Below are positions 1 through 7,379 of a stretch of 64,000 bases of DNA, in pieces. Made by a program: the position numbers and the translations under genes. The notes beneath the pieces were generated by a model. That model searched no databases. It was not told the origin of the DNA and saw only the letters and a list, made by a program, of their open reading frames with translations. The stretch's first letter is position 1. Every line of letters starts with the position of its first letter. The DNA is from DASPNM01 sp035626515 (lineage in GTDB: Bacteria; Bacteroidota; Bacteroidia; Chitinophagales; Chitinophagaceae), in the NCBI GenBank assembly GCA_035626515.1, contig DASPNM010000029.1, forward strand, positions 1 to 64,000. The letters are read 5' to 3'.

Positions 1-1178
1 ACGAGCAGTTTCGCTACTCGAGTTCCGGCTACGAACAGGCAGGCAGCAGCGGGGAATTCAGGATTCACCAGTTCACCGGCCTGCAGGTTGCCAAAAGCGG
101 TTACCTCTACATTTACGTAAGCAACCAGACCACCGACATCAGTGTCTATTTTGATAACCTGCAGGTGACACATATAAGAGGGCCGTTGATTGAGGAGACG
201 CATTATTATCCGTTTGGGTTAACGATGGCCGGCATAAGTTCAAGGGCAATGAGTTTTGGTTCTCCTTCCAACAAACTAAAGTTTAATGGCAAGGAAGAGC
301 AAAGACAAGAGTTCAGCGACGGTTCAGGGTTAGAGTTATTGGACTTCGGTGCGAGAATGTATGACCCGCAAATAGGTCGCTTCCATACCATAGACCCATT
401 GGCAGATAAAATGCGAAGATGGAGCCCTTATGCTTTTGCCTTTGATAATCCACTTAGATTTATAGACCCCGATGGAATGCAACCCACTCCTGCTGATGAT
501 GAAAATAATCGCAGGAAGTACGAGAAAAAGTTTGAGAAAAAAGTAGGCAATGTGCTGAACAAAATGAAGGAAGATGGAAAAAGCAAAACTGAAATAAGAG
601 CAAAGGCACATGAGTTGAGTAATAAGTATCAGAATAAGAAGTGGTTTAGGTTTTTGGGCAAGGAATCAAATACTTTAGCTGGTAGTGGTGCTATGAATAC
701 TTATAAAGGACGAGGTAACAAATCAGAAGCAACAGGATGGACGGTTAATGAGCGAATAGAAATAAATCCCTACCAACAAGACGTAACTCGTTATGAAAGT
801 TCGGCACGAGACGGTTCTGCCAATCAGATGCCTAATAATACAGAAATTAACACAGGGTTAAGTGTAGTGAAAGGCGGAACGGTCAGCGCTTCTTTTACTC
901 CTTATCAACAACCAGATGGATTAGATGTTATTGGTACTGGAGGTTCAGGTAACCGATCGGTTATATTATCAACAAACGGAGAAATAAGTCAGCCAGATAA
1001 CACAGCGGTCAATGTAGGAACTGTGAGAGCAACTACCGATATGAATATCTCCTATAGAGTTACAAACACCCAGGAAACATCAACGGCAGCGGATAAATGG
1101 AGACTCACCATAACAGTCGTCAATCCTATATTTACCGTTAACCCATATAGGTCTTTACAATCAAACTTATCCTATTAA
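1..1178 (+). CDS. RHS repeat-associated core domain protein, 3' part (5' end outside window)
   Basis: The reading frame is open from the first bases of the window (frame starting at base 3) and ends at 1178, so this is the C-terminal part of a larger gene whose start is not visible. The RHS-associated core is plain: ETHYYPFGLTM near 200-235, then KLKFNGKEEQ, LLDFGARMYDPQIGRFHTID and NPLRFIDPDGM up to about 480. In RHS proteins the sequence after this core is a variable, often toxic, domain. Here about 230 residues follow: a lysine-rich helical stretch, then a threonine/serine/asparagine-rich part that looks beta-rich. I see no nuclease or other catalytic motif and no cysteine in this tail. 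Base composition turns AT-rich near base 170, just before the core, while bases 1-165 resemble the rest of the window, which suggests module exchange. The next gene starts 2 bases after the stop. Confidence 0.88.
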   Translation, partial: EQFRYSSSGYEQAGSSGEFRIHQFTGLQVAKSGYLYIYVSNQTTDISVYFDNLQVTHIRGPLIEETHYYPFGLTMAGISSRAMSFGSPSNKLKFNGKEEQRQEFSDGSGLELLDFGARMYDPQIGRFHTIDPLADKMRRWSPYAFAFDNPLRFIDPDGMQPTPADDENNRRKYEKKFEKKVGNVLNKMKEDGKSKTEIRAKAHELSNKYQNKKWFRFLGKESNTLAGSGAMNTYKGRGNKSEATGWTVNERIEINPYQQDVTRYESSARDGSANQMPNNTEINTGLSVVKGGTVSASFTPYQQPDGLDVIGTGGSGNRSVILSTNGEISQPDNTAVNVGTVRATTDMNISYRVTNTQETSTAADKWRLTITVVNPIFTVNPYRSLQSNLSY

Positions 1179-1180
1179 CT

Positions 1181-1846
1181 ATGAAAAGTATCATTGCTTT
1201 AATAACTACACTTATTATCTACAGTGCTTGCTATGCACAATCAGATACTGTATTTAATCAGACAGATGCCAATGGATTAAAACAAGGAGTTTGGAAAATC
1301 CAAATGGAGCAGAATGGATATAATTATCTCTATGCTATTGAAAGCTACAAAGACGGAAATAGGGATGGATTATGTGTTTACTACTATCCGAATGGCAAAA
1401 AAAGAGAGGAAAGGAATTTTAAAAATGGGGTTCTCCATGGCTTATCTAGAGTGTATAGGGTTTATGGAACCCTTCAGTACGAGGAGAGCTACAAAACAGG
1501 CAAAGTTCATGGGATGAAGAGGTTTTATAATACTGATGGCAGGCTTGTAGAAGAGCAAGAGTTTAGAGATGGTATAAAAACAGGAGTTTATCGTTTATAT
1601 TCTAAGAACAACAGGGTAGTTGTTGAGAGTTTTTATATTGACGGTATTGAAAATGGTACTCGAAAGGTATATAGTGATAATGAGAAGCACGAGCTAACAA
1701 AAGAGTTTGACTTTAAAAATGGAGTGAGAATAGCTGCAAGATTTTATAAAAACGGTAAGCTTGATAAGGAAGAGAAGTTCAATTATGAAGAGGAGCTAAA
1801 AAAAGATGAGAAGTTGAGAAAACAAAATCAATCCGTTGATGGATAA
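1181..1846 (+). CDS. Secreted YwqK/MORN-variant repeat protein, possible immunity partner of the RHS tail
   Basis: This 221-residue protein starts with a signal peptide (MKSIIALITTLIIYSACYA then QS). The rest is made of about six degenerate MORN_2-type units of roughly 23 residues, of the form ExYKxGxxxGxxxxYYxNGK, ending in a lysine/glutamate-rich tail. In YwqJ/YwqK-type systems proteins of this repeat family are annotated as antitoxins. Here the gene lies 2 bases after the RHS gene and shares its AT-rich composition, so both were probably acquired together. The signal peptide places it in the periplasm or on the surface, which would fit neutralising an incoming toxin there. The immunity role is inference from position and family; MORN-variant proteins are common in Bacteroidota without any toxin. 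Confidence 0.8.
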   Translation: MKSIIALITTLIIYSACYAQSDTVFNQTDANGLKQGVWKIQMEQNGYNYLYAIESYKDGNRDGLCVYYYPNGKKREERNFKNGVLHGLSRVYRVYGTLQYEESYKTGKVHGMKRFYNTDGRLVEEQEFRDGIKTGVYRLYSKNNRVVVESFYIDGIENGTRKVYSDNEKHELTKEFDFKNGVRIAARFYKNGKLDKEEKFNYEEELKKDEKLRKQNQSVDG

Positions 1847-1856
1847 TATAAATGAC

Positions 1857-1885
1857 AAAAGCCGCATCACTGCGGCTTTTTCTTT
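1857..1885 (+). terminator. Rho-independent terminator after the YwqK-like gene
   Basis: AAAAGCCGCA and TGCGGCTTTT form a perfect 10-base stem around the loop TCAC, followed by a T-rich run. It begins 11 bases after the stop codon. Confidence 0.9.
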
Positions 1886-1889
1886 AAAT

Positions 1890-2082
1890 GTAGAAGCTAA
1901 GATTTAATCTGACAGTTGGGATTAACTTTAAAGTGACGAACAATATTGTTAACCCCTTTAAACTGTCAGAAATGAATAGAGCTGTGTTCAACTAATAAAT
2001 GCAAAAGTCTAGTTTTTTAGTTTTATAGGGTCAGGATATATAGATTTCATTGGGTGATCGATATTTAAACTGTAGAAGCTAA
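1890..2082. repeat. Two copies of TGTAGAAGCTAA in direct orientation
   Basis: TGTAGAAGCTAA occurs at 1890-1901 and again at 2071-2082. Each copy is preceded by a TTTAAA-containing sequence. They could be the ends of a lost element or simply chance repeats in AT-rich DNA. Confidence 0.4.
1908..1970. repeat. Nested inverted repeats, 63 bp
   Basis: TCTGACAGTT at 1908-1917 is matched by its exact reverse complement AACTGTCAGA at 1961-1970. Inside are two further perfect palindromes: ACTTTAAAGT (1925-1934) and AACAATATTGTT (1939-1950). The 10-base outer repeats resemble terminal inverted repeats of a very small element, but there is no coding capacity. Confidence 0.5.
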
Positions 2083-2194
2083 TGTAAGCTTCCCCGTTTT
2101 TCGGGCCACTCATAATTAGATTTCTTTTTGTTTTGAGCTACCCCATCCCCGCTTTTCGTAGCATGCTGAATAGAGAGAAAGAAGATGAAAGGTT

Positions 2195-2217
2195 GTCCAT
2201 CGTTTGCAACGATGGAC
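2195..2217. repeat. REP-like perfect hairpin
   Basis: The arms GTCCATCGTT and AACGATGGAC are exact reverse complements around the 3-base loop TGC. There is no T-run on either side and no gene ends nearby on the GC-rich side, so a terminator is less likely than a dispersed palindromic repeat. Confidence 0.55.
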
Positions 2218-2334
2218 TGCAAACAAAAAAGCTAACAAAGAAGCCCGGTGTAAGGGTCCTAACCCCCGTTTTCCTGGACAGTTTTGCTAAAACGGTTTAG
2301 TAAGAGTCAGCCACAACCTCATTAATTTTACCGC

Positions 2335-3213
2335 ATGAGGATCCTGCTCACCGGGGCGAAGGGATTTATCGGATACTACCTGTTGCGTGCGCTTCGCGCG
2401 GCGGGACACGAAGTCATTCCCACCACCAGAAATCCTGCTGCCGCCGGCCTGCAGCCGATGGATGTCACCGACCCGTTCGCGGTGCACGACTGCTTTGAGC
2501 AATGGCGGCCGGAAGCGGTGCTGCACGCCGGCGCGATGAGCCGGCCCGACGATTGCGAGCAGCGCCAGTGGGAAGCCTACGTGACGAACGTAGAAGGTAC
2601 CCTCAACCTGCTGGTGAACGCGGAAGAGCACAGGAGCTTCTTTGTTTTTCTTTCGACCGACTTTGTCTTCGACGGCCGCAGCGGCATGTACCGCGAGGAG
2701 GATCCTCCCAACCCCATCAACTTTTATGGCAAGACCAAGCTCGAGGCCGAACAGGCCGTGCGGGAATACGCGGGCGACTGGTCCATCGTCCGCACCATCA
2801 TGGTTTACGGCCATCCCTTCAGCGGCCGCGACAACCTCGTGAGCCTCGTCGCCAGGAAACTGAAAGCGGGAGAGCCGTACAGTGTCTTCCAGGACCAGCT
2901 CCGCACACCGACTTACGTCGAAGATCTTGTTTCGGCGATCGGAGAGATCCTCAGCCGGCGCGCGAACGGACTGTTTCATGTCTCCGGCACCGAACCGCTC
3001 ACGCCTTACCAGATGGCCTGCCGCACGGCCGGCTTCCTGGGCCTCGACAGCTCCCTGATTCACCCGGTCACTTCCGAAACGCTGAAGCAGCCGGCCAGGC
3101 GCCCCCCGAAAACGGGGTTCGACATCAGCCGGGCTTCGAGGGAGCTGGATTTCCGGCCGCTCCCGTTTGAGCTTGGATTGCAAAAAACCTTCGAGCGCGC
3201 GCTTAGTTCATGA
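2335..3213 (+). CDS. SDR family oxidoreductase, RmlD (dTDP-4-dehydrorhamnose reductase)-like
   Basis: This 292-residue protein has the extended-SDR layout. The Rossmann glycine motif TGAKGFIG is at residues 6-13, an STDFVFDG segment typical of RmlD-like reductases is at 107-114, and the catalytic Y131-xxx-K135 lies in the YGKTK motif. RmlD-type enzymes reduce dTDP-4-keto-6-deoxy sugars during rhamnose synthesis. No other rml gene is near, so another sugar-nucleotide substrate is possible. The coding sequence is strongly GC-rich, in sharp contrast to the DNA just upstream. Its 3' end overlaps the convergent arginase gene by 11 bases. No Shine-Dalgarno sequence is visible before the ATG, as is usual in this phylum. 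Confidence 0.85.
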   Translation: MRILLTGAKGFIGYYLLRALRAAGHEVIPTTRNPAAAGLQPMDVTDPFAVHDCFEQWRPEAVLHAGAMSRPDDCEQRQWEAYVTNVEGTLNLLVNAEEHRSFFVFLSTDFVFDGRSGMYREEDPPNPINFYGKTKLEAEQAVREYAGDWSIVRTIMVYGHPFSGRDNLVSLVARKLKAGEPYSVFQDQLRTPTYVEDLVSAIGEILSRRANGLFHVSGTEPLTPYQMACRTAGFLGLDSSLIHPVTSETLKQPARRPPKTGFDISRASRELDFRPLPFELGLQKTFERALSS

Positions 3214-4150
3214 GCAGGATGTTCACGCTGCGCTGGAGGATGTTGAACGCGATCTCCGCCATCAGGTTTTCCTTGTCCAGCGTGGGATTCACCTCAGCGA
3301 TCTCGAAGGCGCAGACCTTTCGGTTCATCATGAACTTGCTGATCAGGTCCTCCGCTTCCCGCTCTTTCAAACCGTTGATGACAGGCGTGCCGGTGCCTTT
3401 GGAGATGGAGGAATCGAGGCTGTCCACGTCGAACGACACATAGATGTCGGTGCAGTCGTCGAGGTAACGCAGCACGCTGCGCACGATACTTTCCGCGCCC
3501 TTGTGCCGAACTTCCTTGGTGGTGACGACTTTCATGTCATATTTGTCAAGCAGGTACTTTTCTTCCTTTTCGAACTCCCGCAGGGAGATGAATACGATAT
3601 CTTCCGGCAGCAGTTTCGGTGTGATCTTACCGATATTCTTGAGATGATTCCAATGCCTGATCGTTTGCTCGTCCACCTCGTGCACGGCGCACTCCATATT
3701 GTCCATGTTCAGTGAGGCGGCGAGGGCCATGCCGTGGAGATTGCCGGATGGTGTGGTAAAGGGGCTGTGCAGGTCGGAGTGTGCGTCGATCCAGATCAGG
3801 CCGAGCTTGCTTTTGGGACGCGCCATCTTAATTCCGGCAATGATGGCCCCGGCAATGCTGTGGTCGCCGCTCAACACAACCGGGAAAAAGTTATTTTTCA
3901 TTGTGTCCGTCACCGCCTTGCTGACCCGGTCGTACATCGTCACCACGCCCTTTATGCGTTTCGCGTAGGGGGATTCGATCGGCTCATAAAGAAGCTTATT
4001 CTCCGTTGGGATCTTTTCCGAAGGAAAATGAATGAAAAAATTACTCATGAAGTCGAGCGCGGCGATCTTAATAGCCTCAACACCGAGGCTGGCGCCCCGG
4101 GTACCGGCCCCGATTTCGGAGGGAACTTCGATCAGTTTGATGTTCTTCAT
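3203..4150 (-). CDS. rocF: Arginase/agmatinase/formiminoglutamase family protein
   Basis: This 315-residue ureohydrolase has the usual binuclear manganese motifs. GDHS is at residues 95-98, DAHSD at 122-126, the GNLHG histidine at 139, SFDVDSLD comes later, and EVNP is near the C-terminus. The last two are typical of arginase, so hydrolysis of arginine to ornithine and urea is the best reading; formimidoylglutamase is the alternative. It is transcribed alone from the minus strand and overlaps the 3' end of the SDR gene by 11 bases in convergent orientation. A TAACTTTG promoter-like box lies about 80 bases upstream. Confidence 0.88.
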   Translation of the reverse strand: MKNIKLIEVPSEIGAGTRGASLGVEAIKIAALDFMSNFFIHFPSEKIPTENKLLYEPIESPYAKRIKGVVTMYDRVSKAVTDTMKNNFFPVVLSGDHSIAGAIIAGIKMARPKSKLGLIWIDAHSDLHSPFTTPSGNLHGMALAASLNMDNMECAVHEVDEQTIRHWNHLKNIGKITPKLLPEDIVFISLREFEKEEKYLLDKYDMKVVTTKEVRHKGAESIVRSVLRYLDDCTDIYVSFDVDSLDSSISKGTGTPVINGLKEREAEDLISKFMMNRKVCAFEIAEVNPTLDKENLMAEIAFNILQRSVNILLMN

Positions 4151-4227
4151 ACATCCGGCTGTTCATCTAAGAGGTTGAAATACAGCTGGTCGCACCACGG
4201 GGCGCACACCGATTCCAACGGGGCCTG

Positions 4228-4235
4228 CAAAGTTA
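4228..4235 (-). promoter_or_regulatory. Bacteroidota-type -7 box upstream of the arginase gene
   Basis: On the minus strand the sequence reads TAACTTTG, a perfect TAnnTTTG match. It would give a leader of roughly 70 bases for the arginase mRNA. No clear -33 TTTG is seen. Confidence 0.4.
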
Positions 4236-4252
4236 GCCTTTTATCTGCCGCT

Positions 4253-5038
4253 TCATTCGTGCAGCGCGAGCACCGGTACCGAGCTGTGATACGCCAGCTC
4301 GCGGGTGTGACTCTTTCCGAAAATGCGGGAAAACAGCGAGTGTTCTTTGTGAATAACGATGATGAAGTCTATGTTCTTGTCGTGCGCGAACTGGTTAATG
4401 GCTTCGTCGACGTCGTACCACCCGAGAAAATAAAACTCCGGGTTGAAGTCGCGGAACATTTCTTTCAGTTTGGATTTTTCGGTCTGGTAATCTTCGGTGA
4501 GCGCCACATAATGGTTACTGTCCACATTGATCACGTGCAGGTTGGGACGGAATGTTTTCAATACTTTTTTGACGGGAACCGTCGGCGTGGTGCGCTCCAC
4601 ATCCTTGAAATCGGAGGCCAGCAATACATTTCGCACTTCGTGGTAGCTCGCTTTGGGAGGAACGATGAGCACGGGTGAAGCCTTCCGCTCCACGATGCGG
4701 ATCGTATTGCTGCCCACCAGCGTTTGCGCAAGCCCGGAACGGCCGGTAATGCCCATAATGATCAGGTCCGCCTGGCGGTGCCGCGCCAGCTTTTCCAGTT
4801 CATCGATGAAATCTGACCCGTGTTCGTTCAGTGTTTCGATCTTTACGATACCCAGCTCCAGCAGCTCGGCCTTGAGCTCGTGCAATTTCTGCTCCGTTTC
4901 CGCTTTTTCTTTGGGCTTCTCGTACATGTGATAGAGGACCATGTTGACGCCGTAATGGCCGGTGAGGAGCTGAACGGCGTAGCGGGCCGCATTCACCGAT
5001 GTTGCCGAAAAATCTACGGGAACTATTACCGTTTCCAT
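4253..5038 (-). CDS. Universal stress protein, two UspA domains
   Basis: This 261-residue protein begins METVIVPVDFSATS, the classic UspA first strand. The first domain (about 1-140) keeps the ATP-binding loop MGITGRSGLAQTLVGS, which fits G-xx-G-x9-G-S, and ends in SPVLIVPP. The second domain (about 145-261) repeats the fold but has lost the glycine loop, so only the first half is likely to bind ATP. Tandem UspA proteins respond to stress and growth arrest; the exact role here is unknown. The gene stands alone on the minus strand, with a promoter-like box and a heptamer repeat array directly upstream. Confidence 0.9.
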   Translation of the reverse strand: METVIVPVDFSATSVNAARYAVQLLTGHYGVNMVLYHMYEKPKEKAETEQKLHELKAELLELGIVKIETLNEHGSDFIDELEKLARHRQADLIIMGITGRSGLAQTLVGSNTIRIVERKASPVLIVPPKASYHEVRNVLLASDFKDVERTTPTVPVKKVLKTFRPNLHVINVDSNHYVALTEDYQTEKSKLKEMFRDFNPEFYFLGWYDVDEAINQFAHDKNIDFIIVIHKEHSLFSRIFGKSHTRELAYHSSVPVLALHE

Positions 5039-5079
5039 GGAAATGCAGTTTTTGTTGGCTTATTTATTTAAAATGGAGG

Positions 5080-5087
5080 CAAAGGTA
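5080..5087 (-). promoter_or_regulatory. -7 box of the universal stress protein gene
   Basis: The minus strand reads TACCTTTG, a perfect TAnnTTTG. It lies 41 bases from the start codon. The heptamer array beginning at 5094 occupies the place where a -33 element would be expected. Confidence 0.5.
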
Positions 5088-5093
5088 AGATTA

Positions 5094-5135
5094 TAGTCGA
5101 TAGTCGTTAGTCTGTAGTTGGTAGTCGAAAGTTGC
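5094..5135. repeat. Heptamer tandem array, unit TAGTCGA, six units
   Basis: Six consecutive 7-base units read TAGTCGA, TAGTCGT, TAGTCTG, TAGTTGG, TAGTCGA, AAGTTGC. The register is exact and only bases within units vary. The array sits directly upstream of the -7 box of the universal stress protein gene. Confidence 0.75.
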
Positions 5136-5196
5136 GGTTGCTCTCCAGGCAACAACGTTCAACAATCTTCCACCACCTTCCGGCCCCACCCCGGCA

Positions 5197-5211
5197 CTCC
5201 CCCAAGGGGAG
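5197..5211. repeat. CTCCCC hairpin between two heptamer arrays
   Basis: CTCCCC and GGGGAG form a perfect 6-base stem around CAA. It lies inside a C-rich stretch between the two heptamer arrays of this intergenic region. There is no T-run, so it is unlikely to be a terminator. Confidence 0.45.
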
Positions 5212-5216
5212 GGAGA

Positions 5217-5279
5217 GAGTCGATAGTCTGTAGTCTGTAGAGCACTCTGAACTCCTGACTCCGAACTCCCGACTTCTCC
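5217..5279. repeat. Second heptamer array, TAGTCTG units passing into CTCCGAA units
   Basis: Nine 7-base units run without a register change: GAGTCGA, TAGTCTG twice, TAGAGCA, then CTCTGAA, CTCCTGA, CTCCGAA, CTCCCGA and CTTCTCC. The unit sequence drifts but the 7-base period is kept. The rest of the 5039-5410 intergenic stretch holds nothing I recognise. Confidence 0.7.
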
Positions 5280-5410
5280 AAACGGCATCAATTTTGTCCA
5301 TTATCCGCGTTCCACCCTTACAAGCCCTGGCAAAGTATGCTGTCGTAACAAGGTCCGGTTTCCGGGTAAAAAAAGTGTCGGGAAAATTTTACACATAAAA
5401 CCATTTTAAC

Positions 5411-5626
5411 ATGAAACAGTTACTGAGGCGTTTGTTATTTGTATTGTTACTCGCCGTGGGCGCTGTGGCAGGTTTCGCGCAGGACAAAGGCGTGGATGTA
5501 AATGTGGATGTGAACAAAGGCGGAAACTGGTATCAGCAGCCGTGGGTCTGGATTGTGGGCGGTGCCCTGTTCATACTTCTTCTCGTGGCACTGTTGCGCG
5601 GCGGGGGATCGCGTCGCGAAGCCTGA
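5411..5626 (+). CDS. Small secreted/membrane protein, function unknown
   Basis: This 71-residue protein starts with a signal peptide (about residues 1-23, ending GFAQ). A short charged linker rich in valine and aspartate (DVNVDVNKGG) follows. One transmembrane helix (about 44-62) comes next, then a glycine/arginine tail. The layout suggests an inner-membrane protein with a very short periplasmic segment. No family is recognised. It lies 94 bases upstream of the next gene on the same strand, with which it may be cotranscribed. Confidence 0.7.
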   Translation: MKQLLRRLLFVLLLAVGAVAGFAQDKGVDVNVDVNKGGNWYQQPWVWIVGGALFILLLVALLRGGGSRREA

Positions 5627-5719
5627 CCGCGGAAACGAAACAAAACACGATCGCCTCCCGGTGGCATAATATCTGCATTCCGGAGGGCGTAACCTTATTC
5701 TTCATTAAATCACAAAGAT

Positions 5720-6256
5720 ATGGGTAAGCGAATAGGTTTTTTATCGATTGCCTGCGTGGCCCTGTTCGGTATGATGCAGGCGCAGCCTGTAACCGACAAG
5801 GTGCGCACGTATTACATCGTTGACCTTGCTTCGGCAGATACTGTGGACATTTACTACGATACGGTAAGCTGGCGGACCGTGAACCTCAGCACCAAACTTC
5901 CGCTCGATTTTTACGTCATACGGTACACGGACCCGAAGAGAAGTCCGGATACGGTACATGGTGTGACCGGCATCATTGTGAACGACCTTATCGTGATGGG
6001 TGCCAACAATACCTGGCAATTCGATGATAGCCGGGTGAAATGGGACGGCAATGAGTTCAAGATGAAAGATCGGTATGGCCGCAAGGTGAAGTGGGAAAAA
6101 GGGGAGCTGAAAATAAAAGACTGGAACAATAAGTACAAGAGCGAGGAAGGAGAGGCCAAGTACAAGGAAGAATGGGATAAGATAAAATGGAAGGAAGATG
6201 AGACCAAAGTAGAGGTGGGCACCCAGAAGATAAAGACGAAAACTAAAGAAGAGTAA
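5720..6256 (+). CDS. Secreted protein with Lys/Glu/Trp-rich tail, function unknown
   Basis: This 178-residue protein has a signal peptide ending near MMQAQ at residue 22. Residues 25-105 look like a small folded beta-rich domain (DTVDIYYDTVSW, then TGIIVNDLIVMG). The last 75 residues are strikingly repetitive and charged, with alternating short units such as VKWDG, VKWEKG, LKIKDW and IKWKEDE. The pattern resembles a beta-strand repeat in which K-W/K-x-K alternates with acidic residues. I do not recognise the family. A strong terminator follows at 6278. Confidence 0.75.
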   Translation: MGKRIGFLSIACVALFGMMQAQPVTDKVRTYYIVDLASADTVDIYYDTVSWRTVNLSTKLPLDFYVIRYTDPKRSPDTVHGVTGIIVNDLIVMGANNTWQFDDSRVKWDGNEFKMKDRYGRKVKWEKGELKIKDWNNKYKSEEGEAKYKEEWDKIKWKEDETKVEVGTQKIKTKTKEE

Positions 6257-6277
6257 AAGGACCCAGGCAAAAAGTAA

Positions 6278-6308
6278 AAGTGGTAGCGACAGCTGCCACT
6301 TTTTTTTT
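6278..6308 (+). terminator. Rho-independent terminator
   Basis: AAGTGGTAGC and GCTGCCACTT pair (one G-T pair) around the loop GACA and are followed by a run of T. It closes the transcript of the Lys/Glu-rich secreted protein. Confidence 0.88.
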
Positions 6309-6507
6309 GCGTAAAAAGGCCACGTAAGTTCCCGCGACTTAAGCTTTTCTACTTAGGGCGGCCGTCAACTTACGACTACACGAGCCTGGAAGGAATTGAC
6401 AACACATCGGCATCCTGTTCTATTTTTTTTCGCCTGCAGCCGCCGTTGCTTTGCGTTCCCGTACCCGATGAAAAACCAAGTCCAATTCATCTGAAAAATC
6501 ATTGGGT

Positions 6508-7377
6508 ATGCGTCAATTAAAAATTTCCAAATCGATCACCGCCCGGGAATCCCGCAGCGTAGAAACTTACCTGCGGGACATCGCCCGGATCCCGCTCCTT
6601 AACCCCGACGAAGAAGTGGAATTGTTTGAGCACGTGCGCCGGGGTTCCCAGGCCGCGAAAAACAAACTGGTAAAAGCAAACCTGCGCTTCGTGGTTTCGG
6701 TTGCGAAGCGTTTCCAGGGCCAGGGACTTTCCCTCGACGACCTCATCAACGAAGGTAATTTCGGCCTGATCCGCGCCATCGAGCGCTTCGATCAAACCCG
6801 CGGTTTCAAATTCATCTCTTTTGCGGTGTGGTGGATCCGGCAGTCCATCCTGCAGGCGATCGGCGAGCAGGCACGACTCGTCCGCGTACCGCTCAACAAA
6901 GTCATGCTGGGCGGGCAAATGACCCGCGTACGGGCAGAACTCGAACAGCAGCTCGAGCGTATGCCTTCCGAAGAGGAAGTTGCGGAAGCCATGAAGCTCG
7001 AATCGACCGACGTGATGAGGGGACTGGAGCTGCAGGCGCGTCACGTCAGCTTCGACGCACCCACTTCCGAAGAGGAAGACGCGACGTTGCATGACATTTT
7101 TGCCGACCCTTTCGGCGAAGCGACGGATCGCGGGGTGTGGTACACCGAGTCCCTGAAGACAGAACTCGACCGGACTTTCGCGGTGCTCACCGAGCGGCAG
7201 CGCGAGGTGCTGCTTTGCTATTTTGGGATCGGCCGCGAAGCGCCCATGAACCTTGACGAAATTGCCCGCCAGTACGATCTCACACCGGAACGCGTGCGGC
7301 AGATACGCGACAAGGCACTGACCAAACTGCGCACAGAGGAAAATTACAAGCTGCTGGCAGGATTCCTGCGCGCTTAA
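6508..7377 (+). CDS. rpoD: RpoD/SigA-type sigma-70 factor
   Basis: The protein (289 residues from the ATG at 6508) opens with MRQLKISKSIT, the typical N-terminus of Bacteroidota primary sigma factors. A TTG six bases upstream is a less likely start. Region 2 is strongly conserved (VKANLRFVVSVAKRFQGQG, GLIRAIERFDQTRGFKFISF, then AVWWIRQSILQ). Regions 3 and 4 follow, with LTERQREVLLCYFGIG and the helix-turn-helix LTPERVRQIRDKAL. There is no region 1.1, as usual for the phylum. Regions 3 and 4 diverge from the usual housekeeping sequence: the linker has VMLGGQMTRVRAELEQQL and there is an insertion (REAPMN) before the last helix-turn-helix. A group 2 paralogue of the housekeeping factor is therefore possible. 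Confidence 0.9.
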   Translation: MRQLKISKSITARESRSVETYLRDIARIPLLNPDEEVELFEHVRRGSQAAKNKLVKANLRFVVSVAKRFQGQGLSLDDLINEGNFGLIRAIERFDQTRGFKFISFAVWWIRQSILQAIGEQARLVRVPLNKVMLGGQMTRVRAELEQQLERMPSEEEVAEAMKLESTDVMRGLELQARHVSFDAPTSEEEDATLHDIFADPFGEATDRGVWYTESLKTELDRTFAVLTERQREVLLCYFGIGREAPMNLDEIARQYDLTPERVRQIRDKALTKLRTEENYKLLAGFLRA

Positions 7378-7379
7378 TT

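Larger units (their letters stand above)
1886..2334. other. AT-rich intergenic region with degenerate mobile-element-like repeats
   Basis: No convincing gene is seen in these 450 bases. The stretch keeps the AT-rich character of the RHS tail and ends where the GC-rich chromosome resumes near 2335. It holds nested inverted repeats (1908-1970), two copies of a 12-base direct repeat (1890 and 2071) and a 23-base hairpin (2195-2217), listed separately. The pattern suggests scars of mobile elements next to an RHS locus, but no transposase fragment is recognisable. Confidence 0.55.

Noticed and set aside
165..165. GTG at 165 as start of the RHS gene
   Set aside because: The frame is open to the left edge of the window and encodes in-frame RHS-like sequence before it, so the gene is truncated by the window, not started here.
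2287..3183. 298-codon open frame antisense to the RmlD-like gene
   Set aside because: Same reason: the plus-strand frame carries all SDR motifs and the antisense frame has none.
5091..5301. Open frames of 64-66 codons upstream of the universal stress protein gene
   Set aside because: They translate the heptamer arrays (DYRLS-type repeats) and have no other support.
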